10,521 nt of DNA from Ga0077527 sp032128415 (GTDB lineage Bacteria; Pseudomonadota; Gammaproteobacteria; Burkholderiales; SG8-41): the NCBI GenBank assembly GCA_032128415.1, contig JAQBGW010000119.1:1-10521 (forward strand), written 5' to 3'. The notes below the pieces were generated by a model. It did not search any database and was not told the origin of the DNA. It worked only from the letters and a program-made list of their open reading frames with translations. This document shows, one piece after another, positions 1-6,051 of the stretch; positions within the stretch are counted from its first letter, which is position 1, and each line of letters starts with the position of its first letter. A program made the position numbers and the translations under genes.

Positions 1-1306
1 CCCCGCGCACCCCCAACCGCTGAGCGTTCTGAATCGTCCGGATCCACTCACCACGTAGCCCCGCCTCCGCCGCAAACTCCGGCCAGCGCTTTACCGCTGC
101 CCGCACTTCTTCGATAATCGTCGCCGCCCGCCCGCGCTTCATCACGCCGACCTTCGCGCAGGCCTGGAAATCCTCGAACGTGAAGTCGTCGCGCTTTCCG
201 TTCAGCGTCATCTGGTGCGTCGCTGTCCAAGCACCGGATGGGGCGTAGCTGTAGGTCACGTCGAAGGCCGGCGCGAGCGACCATTCGCCCTGTTTGTTCA
301 TCAAGAAAGCAATGTTTTTGACGTGGTCGTCCTGATTGCGCGCGATGATGTTGAAGGCCATGCGGCGGAACTGCTGCTCGACCGCCGCCATCGGCAGCTC
401 GAGTCGGCGCATCGCGAGCAGTGCCTGCTCGTAGGAGTAGGCACCGGCCTGGTTGAAATCGAAATGCGCGAGCGCGCCGAGCGCTTGCATGTGCAGCTTT
501 TCGCCGCCTGCCAAGCGGTCGAAACGTCGGGTCATGAAGTGGCGGCGGCCGCTTTCTTCGAGCAGGCGACAGTCGTTCATCGTGACGCCCGCCGCCTTCG
601 CCATCAGATAGTAGGCGAACTCGATGGTGCCGTAGCCCTTCGGATCGTCCAGTTCCTTGTCTTTGTTGCCGGCTACGCCGTCGAACTTGAGCAGCCAGTA
701 GTCGAAGCCGTCGCCCGCCGCGATCTGGCCCGAACGGACTTCGTTGGTGTCGGGGTTCCATGCGATCACTGCCTTGGCGCGCGCGCCGCCGGCCGACGTG
801 CCGACGCGCAGGATATCGCGCAGTGCCTTTTCCTTTCGGCCCTTCTCAAAATGGCCGCGCAGATTGTTGCGGTGGGTGAGCACCTCGCCGGCCATGCGCA
901 CCAACGCATCGATGTCGATCTTCGTCGCGGTGCGCGGCCGCGGCCCGAGCAGCGGCGAGAACTCCAGTGCGCCCATGCCGCGCGTGCCGATGTAGCACAA
1001 CCGCTCCACCGCATTGAAGCTGTCGGGTGTGCGGCCCTGCGTGGCAAGCCAGGCATCGATCAGCGCATTGCCGAAACGGTCCGGCAATGAATCGGCCAGC
1101 AAGCCCGGCAAACCGTTAAAGGTATTGCGCGGCAGCGCGGGAAACTCGTACACCTGATTGCCGAGCGGCATGGTAATCGGTGACACTTCAATGCCGCTCC
1201 CCGCAAATGCCGGCTCATACTGAAACGCTACATAGTCGCGACCGTCTTCCAGTGTCACCGCGCCTATGGTGCGGCCCCAGAGCCGAACCTCGGCCAGCGC
1301 GCTCAT
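1..1306 (-). CDS. hipA: HipA-family Ser/Thr kinase toxin (3' end beyond window)
   Basis: Toxin kinase of a type II HipBA toxin-antitoxin pair; characterised relatives phosphorylate translation factors such as glutamyl-tRNA synthetase and cause growth arrest or persistence. The minus frame is open from the ATG at 1306-1304 to the left edge (435 codons, no stop reached). That is already about full family length, so only the extreme C-terminus should be missing. Seen: N-terminal subdomain with GLPGLLADSLPDRFGN near residues 66-81, then GMGALEF. A loop VGTSAGGARAK carries Ser171, aligned by me with the autophosphorylated Ser150 loop of E. coli HipA. WLLKFD is the probable ATP-lysine segment. The catalytic loop is RNQDDHVKN with Asp326, and LAPAFDVTYS holds metal-binding Asp349. 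The 23-residue spacing of these two Asp equals that of Asp309/Asp332 in E. coli HipA. The start overlaps the hipB stop as ATGA, so translation is probably coupled. All key residues are present, so an active kinase is expected. Its cellular target is unknown. Confidence 0.93.
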   Translation of the reverse strand, partial: MSALAEVRLWGRTIGAVTLEDGRDYVAFQYEPAFAGSGIEVSPITMPLGNQVYEFPALPRNTFNGLPGLLADSLPDRFGNALIDAWLATQGRTPDSFNAVERLCYIGTRGMGALEFSPLLGPRPRTATKIDIDALVRMAGEVLTHRNNLRGHFEKGRKEKALRDILRVGTSAGGARAKAVIAWNPDTNEVRSGQIAAGDGFDYWLLKFDGVAGNKDKELDDPKGYGTIEFAYYLMAKAAGVTMNDCRLLEESGRRHFMTRRFDRLAGGEKLHMQALGALAHFDFNQAGAYSYEQALLAMRRLELPMAAVEQQFRRMAFNIIARNQDDHVKNIAFLMNKQGEWSLAPAFDVTYSYAPSGAWTATHQMTLNGKRDDFTFEDFQACAKVGVMKRGRAATIIEEVRAAVKRWPEFAAEAGLRGEWIRTIQNAQRLGVRG

Positions 1307-1662
1307 GTGTCATCGCCCCCATCGCCCCATTTCCACTTGCCGTAAGCCGCTGCGGGCTCTTTTGCCAACGAAGCGCGTTTGCGTTCCTTGCCGCGCAGCT
1401 TGAGCTGGGCCATGGGACTGACCGCGGCCTCGGGAATCAGCGCATCGAAGCGCTCCAGCAGGCCGAGCGCACGACAAACGCGGATCAAGCTGGACAACTG
1501 TACCGAGCCACCCGCTTCCATGCGCTCCAGCGTGCGCTTGGAAATGCCGGACTGATTCGCCAACTCAATCTGCGTCAAGTTTCGTTGCAACCGGGCTTGC
1601 CCAATACGGGCGCCCAGCTCCTGCAAAACGCCTTCATCCACGAGTTGTTTTGATATCCTCAT
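1303..1662 (-). CDS. hipB: HipB-like XRE-family antitoxin/repressor
   Basis: Predicted DNA-binding antitoxin that neutralises the adjacent HipA kinase and represses its own promoter, as known for HipB proteins. The 119-residue product has a Cro/C1-type (XRE) domain at about residues 17-70; the helix-turn-helix is around residues 30-51 (TQIELANQSGISKRTLERME). The tail from about residue 75 is basic (LKLRGKERKR) then Gly/Asp-rich, making it about 30 residues longer than the 88-residue E. coli HipB. The ATG at 1662 has only a weak GCGAG ribosome-binding sequence just upstream, but it lies some 12-15 bases after the expected transcription start from the -10 box at 1682-1687, so a short leader is plausible. 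The stop overlaps the hipA start by 4 bases. The family call is firm; the role as HipA partner is inferred from the gene order and overlap. Confidence 0.9.
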   Translation of the reverse strand: MRISKQLVDEGVLQELGARIGQARLQRNLTQIELANQSGISKRTLERMEAGGSVQLSSLIRVCRALGLLERFDALIPEAAVSPMAQLKLRGKERKRASLAKEPAAAYGKWKWGDGGDDT

Positions 1663-1681
1663 AACTCGCTAATTATGTCGA

Positions 1682-1687
1682 ATTATA
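1682..1687 (-). promoter_or_regulatory. Candidate -10 box of the hipBA promoter
   Basis: Read on the minus strand this is a perfect TATAAT, 20 bases upstream of the hipB ATG, with a TG four bases before it (close to an extended -10). The hexamer at -35 spacing (GCGAAA, 1705-1710) is poor and lies inside the 18-bp palindrome. A weak -35 covered by an operator fits an autorepressed toxin-antitoxin promoter. This is a pattern call only. Confidence 0.5.
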
Positions 1688-1694
1688 AGCATTA

Positions 1695-1734
1695 AATCCA
1701 GTTATTTCGCCAAAAATGGCGAAATAACTGGATT
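1695..1734. repeat. Perfect 18-bp inverted repeat, candidate HipB operator
   Basis: Left arm 1695-1712 (AATCCAGTTATTTCGCCA) and right arm 1717-1734 (TGGCGAAATAACTGGATT) are exact reverse complements separated by AAAA. The element sits 8 bases upstream of the candidate -10 box of hipBA and covers the -35 position. HipB dimers bind inverted repeats in their own promoter, so an operator is the first choice. A terminator for the dioxygenase gene ending at 1801 is less likely, because no T-run follows either arm. Confidence 0.6.
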
Positions 1735-1800
1735 ACAATAAAACAACCGGGTTATTTTGTAATCTATTGTTTTAATTAAATATTTATTTGTCTATCTCGC

Positions 1801-2652
1801 TCAGCGTGTGAGTTGGCCCCTGATCTGCACGCGATGCATCATGCGCCGGTGACTGGGGTCGAAAGCATCGCGGCGATGAATCAGGCAACGGTTGTCCCAG
1901 ATCAGCGTATCGCCCACCTGCCACTCGTTATGCCAGATAAACTCCGGCCGCGATGCGTGGGCCCACAACTGATCGAGCAGTTGTTCGCTCTCCTCCAGCG
2001 GCAAGCCGATGATGTAGCCATTGCGGCGGCGTCCCAGATACAACGCCTTGCGCCCCGTCTCCGGATGGGTGCGAAAAATCTTGTGCTGCGCGCCCGGCGC
2101 TTCGCGCGGATCAGTCACTTCTTCGAATCCTTTGCGCAACTGTCCGCCGCTGTTGTAGGTCTCGTCGTGAATCAGCATCCTGCCTTCAAGGCGCGTTTTG
2201 AGTTCCGCGGGCAGCGTGTCGTACGCCATGTACTGGTTCGCGAAATACGTGTTGCCGCCGGCGGGCGGCACTTCCAATGCGTGCAGGATCGCAAACGAGC
2301 AGGGCCTGGCGCGGTACGACATGTCGGTATGCCAGATGGCATCGCCTGCGCCAAGATTGCCCAGCGGCTGGCCGTTGGCCGTGAGGTTGGAGATCACCAG
2401 AATATCCGGATACGCGTCGATATAGGGTTTGCCGATGACGCTCATGCCCGGCGGCTCGAGTTCGTCGAAGGATTTTCCGAGCGCGATCAACTGCGCGTCC
2501 GTAATCGGCTGGCCGCGCACCACCACCACCTGATGATCGAGGAGAGCGCGTCGCAGCGTCGCTACCGTCACCGCATCCAGCGCGACCAGATCCACACCCG
2601 ATACTTCAGCGCCACAGCCTTTGCCGCTCGGAATGATTTGCGGGTTCTGCAT
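1801..2652 (-). CDS. TauD/TfdA-family Fe(II)/2-oxoglutarate dioxygenase (copy 1)
   Basis: Cytoplasmic non-heme iron dioxygenase that should couple 2-oxoglutarate decarboxylation to hydroxylation of an organic substrate. Relatives attack taurine, 2,4-D and similar compounds; the substrate here is unknown. The 283-residue product has the usual family length. The facial triad is visible: His108 and Asp110 in IWHTDMSY, and His259 in IWDNRCLIHR. Thr135 (GGNTYFAN) and Arg270, 11 residues after the distal His, should hold 2-oxoglutarate, and Arg274 matches the second family Arg. The frame is open upstream to 2946, but the ATG at 2652 is preceded by AGGAGA (2658-2663) at a spacing of 5 and begins the conserved domain. 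A longer start would also overlap the divergent gene. It faces a paralogue across a 94-base gap. hipB lies 138 bases downstream on the same strand. Confidence 0.93.
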   Translation of the reverse strand: MQNPQIIPSGKGCGAEVSGVDLVALDAVTVATLRRALLDHQVVVVRGQPITDAQLIALGKSFDELEPPGMSVIGKPYIDAYPDILVISNLTANGQPLGNLGAGDAIWHTDMSYRARPCSFAILHALEVPPAGGNTYFANQYMAYDTLPAELKTRLEGRMLIHDETYNSGGQLRKGFEEVTDPREAPGAQHKIFRTHPETGRKALYLGRRRNGYIIGLPLEESEQLLDQLWAHASRPEFIWHNEWQVGDTLIWDNRCLIHRRDAFDPSHRRMMHRVQIRGQLTR

Positions 2653-2746
2653 GACTGTCTCCTGAGCATTACGGGCAGATAATAGCAAGTTGCTTTGTGA
2701 AACATGCCGCCGCGTGTAATCTTGTCCCCGAATCCGGGAGAATGCC
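2653..2746. promoter_or_regulatory. Divergent promoter region of the two dioxygenase genes
   Basis: These 94 bases separate two divergent starts, so both promoters must lie here or overlap the coding ends. Both genes have good ribosome-binding sites (AGGAGA at 2658-2663 on minus; GGGAG at 2736-2740 on plus). Possible -10 boxes are TATTAT on minus (2679-2684) and TGTAAT on plus (2715-2720), neither with a convincing -35. An 11-base palindrome AGCAAGTTGCT (2684-2694) overlaps the minus -10 and could be an operator. No regulator gene is next to it. Confidence 0.45.
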
Positions 2747-3613
2747 ATGGCACTGAATCTGCGCCGGCTGTCCAATGCGCTGGGCGCTGAAGTCTGCAAC
2801 ATCGACATCACCAAGCCGATGAGCGAGAGCACGTTCGGCGAAATCCACCGCATCTTTCTCGACCACGGCATCCTGCTGCTGCGTAACCAGAACATCTCGC
2901 GTGAGCAGCATATCGAATTCAGCCGCCGCTTCGGCGAACTGGACAAGCACGATTCATTGCCGCGCGACCGCCATCCGGATTACCCGGAACTGCTGCTGGT
3001 CACCAACCAACCCAATCCCGACGGCACACCGTCGGAGTCGCGCTACACCGGCCGCCTGTGGCATACCGACCTGTCCTACACCACGACACCGGCGCTGGGC
3101 TCGCTGCTGCGCTGCTACACGCTGCCCGAGGTCGGCGGCGACACGCTGTTTGCCAACATGACCATGGCCTACGACGCGCTCTCCGACGGCATGAAAAATC
3201 TCATCGCCAATCTGCACGGCATCCACCTCTCTGGCACGCGCAAGATCAACAAGGAAGATGCCGGGGCCGCGCGCCGCGCGGAAGTGATGAAGCTCAATCC
3301 GCCGATCGCACAACCCGTCGTGCGCATGCATCCCGAGACCGGGCGCAAGGCGCTCTATCTCGGGGAAAAGGTCAAACGCTTCGACGGCATGACCGAGGAA
3401 GAAAGCCGCCCGCTGATCGATTACCTCAACCAGCACGCCACGCGGCCCGAATTCGTCTATCGCCATCAGTGGCGCGAGCACGACATCGTGGTGTGGGACA
3501 ACCGCTGCACCATGCACCAGGCGCTGGGTGATTTTGACGAAACGCAGATCCGCCATCTTGAACGCAGCACGGTGATGGGCACACCGTCGGGTTACGTCGT
3601 CGCCGACGCTTGA
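2747..3613 (+). CDS. TauD/TfdA-family Fe(II)/2-oxoglutarate dioxygenase (copy 2)
   Basis: Second member of the same dioxygenase family, 288 residues, divergent from copy 1. Iron ligands: His106 and Asp108 in LWHTDLSY, and His257 in VWDNRCTMHQ. Thr133 (GGDTLFAN), Arg269 and Arg273 are the expected 2-oxoglutarate and substrate-side residues, one residue further from the distal His than in copy 1. The ATG at 2747 has GGGAG six bases upstream and starts at the conserved N-terminus (LGAEVCNIDI). It shares long blocks with copy 1, for example HPETGRKALYLG, yet the region after this block (EKVKRFDGMTEEES here, RRRNGYIIGLPLEES in copy 1) and the segment before the HxD motif differ. The two therefore probably act on related but different substrates, rather than being a recent duplication. 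Family call firm, substrate unknown. Confidence 0.93.
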   Translation: MALNLRRLSNALGAEVCNIDITKPMSESTFGEIHRIFLDHGILLLRNQNISREQHIEFSRRFGELDKHDSLPRDRHPDYPELLLVTNQPNPDGTPSESRYTGRLWHTDLSYTTTPALGSLLRCYTLPEVGGDTLFANMTMAYDALSDGMKNLIANLHGIHLSGTRKINKEDAGAARRAEVMKLNPPIAQPVVRMHPETGRKALYLGEKVKRFDGMTEEESRPLIDYLNQHATRPEFVYRHQWREHDIVVWDNRCTMHQALGDFDETQIRHLERSTVMGTPSGYVVADA

Positions 3614-3758
3614 AGCGCGTCGCCACAATACCCACACCTGAAATGACGTCGTCGCGCGCTGCGCATAGACGTGATAAGGTTTCCCCTGTGCTGAGTCCCT
3701 AGAAAAGCACTGCGCAAGCGACACGGCGCAAATCAAATATCGTTCCGATGGAGGGCTT

Positions 3759-4244
3759 ATGTTCAATCACATCCTCATGCCGACCGATGGCTCCGCGCAT
3801 TCCGAAAGAGCCGTCGAACGCGGCATCGAACTGGCGAAACTCTGCGGCGCCAAGCTCACCGGCATACACGTCATGCCGGATTACCAGATTCTGATTGCAG
3901 GTCTCGAAATGATGCCCACGGGTTCGGAAGAAAGTGCCAACGAAGAAGCCCGCGAACAGGCCACACGCTTCCTGGCTTTTGTGCAAAAGGCGGCCGACGA
4001 CGCCGGGGTGCCCTGCAACACCGTGATCGCGAAAGGTCAGCAGCCCTTCGACGCGATCGTGGATTGCGCCAATGAGCGGGGTTGCGACCTCATCGTGATG
4101 ACTTCCCGCTTCCGCAAGGGATTGGCGGCATTGATCATGGGTAGCGAGGCCAGCCGGGTGTTACACCGCGCATCAATCCCCGTGCTGACATTCCGCGCAC
4201 TGATGAGTGCCGACCACCCCGACCGCGACCCGAAAAAATCGTAA
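3759..4244 (+). CDS. UspA-family universal stress protein, single domain
   Basis: Small cytoplasmic Rossmann-like protein of the universal stress family; members bind ATP or related nucleotides and support survival under starvation or oxidative stress. The 161-residue product starts with the family strand and Asp10 (HILMPTDGS) and ends with GSEASRVLHRASIPVLTFR (about 128-146). The ATP-binding signature G-2X-G-9X-G-S/T is only partly kept: MTSRFRKG (114-121) has Thr115 and Phe118 where the first two Gly belong, while Gly128-Ser129 remain. Nucleotide binding may thus be weakened. The ATG at 3759 follows GGAGG (3750-3754). It stands 145 bases after the dioxygenase and probably has its own promoter, though none is clear. 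It converges on the PncC-like gene with a 25-base gap. Confidence 0.92.
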   Translation: MFNHILMPTDGSAHSERAVERGIELAKLCGAKLTGIHVMPDYQILIAGLEMMPTGSEESANEEAREQATRFLAFVQKAADDAGVPCNTVIAKGQQPFDAIVDCANERGCDLIVMTSRFRKGLAALIMGSEASRVLHRASIPVLTFRALMSADHPDRDPKKS

Positions 4245-4269
4245 GGACGGGTTCGCTGCTGCTGCTCGG

Positions 4270-4764
4270 TCAAGCCGGCGCAGCAGCAACCACTTCGATC
4301 AGCAGCGCTAGAGCAGCGGCGGCGAAAGCGTGCATGTTGGCGACGCGATCGTCACTACCGGTCTCCAGCGTGATCGACCGTTCCACCGCCGGGCCCGCCA
4401 CCGCAAAACACGCGTGTCCCGGCGCATAACCATAGCGGCTGCCGGTCGGCCCTGCAGCACCAGTCTCGGTGAGCGCCCAGTCGGTTGTTACGCGCTCGCG
4501 GGTGCGACGCGCTTTGAGCAGCGCATAGTCTTCAGTGGATGGCGTGATGCCGCGCATGTCCTCATCGCTGATGCCGAGAATCGTGCGGCGCATTTCATAG
4601 GTGTAAACGACGATGCCGCCGCGCACGCAAGCTGATGCGCCGGGCACCGCGAGCAACGCCGCCGTGATCAACCCACCGGCCGATGATTCAGCCACCGCGA
4701 TGCTCTGCTTGCGCGCGATCAGCAGCGCCACGGCGTGCGTCGCGTGTGGCAGCAATTCATGCAT
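4270..4764 (-). CDS. CinA C-terminal-domain / PncC-like (NMN amidohydrolase family) protein
   Basis: Stand-alone CinA C-terminal domain of 164 residues, almost the length of E. coli PncC (165). PncC converts nicotinamide mononucleotide to nicotinate mononucleotide in NAD recycling. Seen: AVAESSAGGLITAALLAVPG (about 23-42), GGIVVYTYEMRRTILGI (49-65), ETGAAGPTGSRYGYAPG (100-116). The first block reads AESSAGG where the family usually has AESCTGG, and the usual VSxExAxxMA helix start and the GG after AGP are not recognisable, so this is a divergent member. The frame is open to an ATG at 4791 with no ribosome-binding site; the ATG at 4764 has GGAG (4773-4776) eight bases upstream and gives the family length. 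It follows an NAD(P)-type dehydrogenase gene by 72 bases and may be co-transcribed. Family call good, enzymatic activity uncertain. Confidence 0.82.
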   Translation of the reverse strand: MHELLPHATHAVALLIARKQSIAVAESSAGGLITAALLAVPGASACVRGGIVVYTYEMRRTILGISDEDMRGITPSTEDYALLKARRTRERVTTDWALTETGAAGPTGSRYGYAPGHACFAVAGPAVERSITLETGSDDRVANMHAFAAAALALLIEVVAAAPA

Positions 4765-4836
4765 AGCCAGTTCTCCAGCAGGTAATGTCATAAAGTATCA
4801 ATAAAAATAATAAGTTATAAAATTCAGTCGAGACGC

Positions 4837-5937
4837 TTACCGGCCCGGCGCCTGCACCAGCCCGATCACCACATCGGTAATCTCGCGCGTGCCGCTGCGC
4901 CCGCCGAATTCCATCGGCATCACCTGTCCGCGCGCGAACGCCTGCTCCACCGCACTCTGCAATACTGTGGCGGCATCGCCGAACGCGGCAATGCCGGTGC
5001 GCACTTCGAGCCATTCATACATCATCACCACGGACAGCAACGTCGCCGTGGGATTGGCCTTGCCGCTGCCGGCGATGTCGGGCGCCGAACCATGTGCGGG
5101 CTGGAACAAGGCGTGCTCGTCGCCGATATCGGCGGAGGGCGCCATGCCCATGCCACCGACCAGCCCCGCGCTCAAGTCGGAAAGGATGTCGCCGAACATA
5201 TTCTCGGTCACCAGCACGTCGTAGGCCCACGGCTTCATCACCAGATTGAGCGCCATCGCATCAACGTAGGCGTATTCCGTATCCACGGCGGGAAACTGCT
5301 GCGCGCGCTCCGCGAACACTTTGCGGAAAAACGCCATGGAGCCGAGCACATTGGCTTTATCAACACAGGTCACCCGGCCCGGCTTGCCGCGCGCCTTGCG
5401 CCGCTCAGCGAGACGCAACGCAAAATCAAACACCCGCGCCGAACCTTTGCGCGTGATGACCAGCGCATCGCGCGCTTCCTCGTCACCGCGCATCACCGTC
5501 TTGCCGCGCTCGTAGAACAGCCCTTCGGTCTGCTCGCGGATCAGCAACAGATCGATATCGGCGGCGCGCGGATCGGCGAGCTTCAGCGGCAGACCGGGCA
5601 GCGGCCGGATCGGGCGCACGCCGGCGTAGAGTTCCAGCTTCTCGCGCAGATCAAGCTGCGGCGAAATCTCCGTGCCATCGGGATAACGGATGTGCGGCAA
5701 CCCCATTGCCCCGAGCAGAATTGCATCGGCACGCTTGGCAGCGCGCAGCGTGGCATCGGGCAGTGCCGAACCGGTTTCCTGAAACGATATCGCCCCCGCG
5801 GGATGCTGTGTGAGCTGCAGATGAAACTTGCCGACGCGTTTCTGCACCGCTTCCATCACCGCAGTCGCCGCAGCGACCACCTCAATGCCGATGCCGTCGC
5901 CCGGCAATAGCGCGATGTCGATTTTTTCCTTGCTCAT
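4837..5937 (-). CDS. Isocitrate/isopropylmalate-family dehydrogenase (tartrate/malate-DH-like)
   Basis: NAD(P)-dependent beta-decarboxylating dehydrogenase of the LeuB/TtuC/DmlA family, acting in the cytoplasm on a 2-hydroxy-dicarboxylate. The 366-residue product begins with the nucleotide-fold motif LLPGDGIGIEV. Substrate residues follow the IPMDH pattern: Arg98 and Arg108 (LREKLELYAGVRP), Arg134 (REQTEGLFYE), Lys194 (VDKAN), Asp226, and Asp250/Asp254 in the signature NMFGDILSDLSAGLVGG. QPAHGSAPDIAG marks the cofactor site. At the position of the IPMDH catalytic Tyr stands Phe141, with Tyr142 next. RPIRPLPGLPLKLADPRAADID resembles tartrate dehydrogenase more than LeuB, and no leuCD lies nearby, so leucine synthesis is unlikely. 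The frame extends to 6006, but the ATG at 5937 (MSKEKIDIALLPGDG) matches the family N-terminus despite a poor ribosome-binding site. It is downstream of a Bug receptor gene, suggesting use of an imported acid. Family firm, substrate uncertain. Confidence 0.87.
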   Translation of the reverse strand: MSKEKIDIALLPGDGIGIEVVAAATAVMEAVQKRVGKFHLQLTQHPAGAISFQETGSALPDATLRAAKRADAILLGAMGLPHIRYPDGTEISPQLDLREKLELYAGVRPIRPLPGLPLKLADPRAADIDLLLIREQTEGLFYERGKTVMRGDEEARDALVITRKGSARVFDFALRLAERRKARGKPGRVTCVDKANVLGSMAFFRKVFAERAQQFPAVDTEYAYVDAMALNLVMKPWAYDVLVTENMFGDILSDLSAGLVGGMGMAPSADIGDEHALFQPAHGSAPDIAGSGKANPTATLLSVVMMYEWLEVRTGIAAFGDAATVLQSAVEQAFARGQVMPMEFGGRSGTREITDVVIGLVQAPGR

Positions 5938-5964
5938 GGGCTGGAGTTTAACAATTATCTGCGC

Positions 5965-5985
5965 CGGCTCCCGTACGCGGAGCCG
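5965..5985. repeat. 7-bp inverted repeat upstream of the dehydrogenase gene
   Basis: CGGCTCC (5965-5971) and GGAGCCG (5979-5985) are separated by CGTACGC, 27 bases upstream of the dehydrogenase start. With the hairpin at 6031-6050 it makes this 114-base gap rich in stem-forming sequence. It may be an operator or an RNA stem; no T-run follows. Confidence 0.35.
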
Positions 5986-6030
5986 CAGGGTTCCCGTTCG
6001 CAGCACAGGGCTGCGCCGGGAACAGAAACT

Positions 6031-6050
6031 TGCCGGTGTACTACCCGGCA
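6031..6050 (-). terminator. Weak hairpin just after the Bug receptor gene
   Basis: TGCCGG (6031-6036) and CCGGCA (6045-6050) form a 6-bp stem with an 8-base loop, one base past the stop of the minus-strand receptor gene. On the minus strand it is followed by AGTTTCTGTT, a poor T-tract. It could be a weak terminator or attenuate read-through into the dehydrogenase gene. Confidence 0.35.
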
Positions 6051-6051
6051 G

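Noticed and set aside
48..1056. Two minus-strand open frames (48-761 and 766-1056) in other frames than hipA
   Set aside because: They lie inside hipA in a different frame, are Arg-rich and have no ribosome-binding sites or recognisable domains.
215..1090. Long plus-strand open frame (291 codons) opposite hipA
   Set aside because: It is antisense to a frame with all HipA motifs; its product is low-complexity Arg/Ala/His-rich with no domain, as expected from high-GC shadow frames.
1695..1734. The hipBA palindrome as an insertion-sequence end or recombination site
   Set aside because: There is no transposase, no matching second copy and no target duplication in the window; the promoter position explains it better.
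1813..2682. Plus-strand open frame of 289 codons opposite dioxygenase copy 1
   Set aside because: The minus frame carries the complete HxD...H iron triad; the plus-strand product has no recognisable domain.
2653..2946. N-terminal extension of dioxygenase copy 1 to 2946
   Set aside because: It would overlap the divergent dioxygenase by 200 bases, lies before the conserved N-terminus, and the ATG at 2652 has a strong ribosome-binding site.
2954..3766. Minus-strand open frame of 270 codons opposite dioxygenase copy 2
   Set aside because: Mirror frame of a gene with clear family motifs; no motif of its own.
4255..4287. GCTGCTGC...GCAGCAGC inverted repeat between the stress-protein gene and the PncC-like gene as a bidirectional terminator
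   Set aside because: One arm codes for the Ala-rich C-terminus of the PncC-like protein and no T-run follows on either strand; a CAG/CTG-type codon repeat explains it.
5092..5910. Plus-strand open frame of 272 codons opposite the dehydrogenase
   Set aside because: The opposite strand encodes a full-length dehydrogenase with signature residues; this product is His/Arg-rich shadow sequence.
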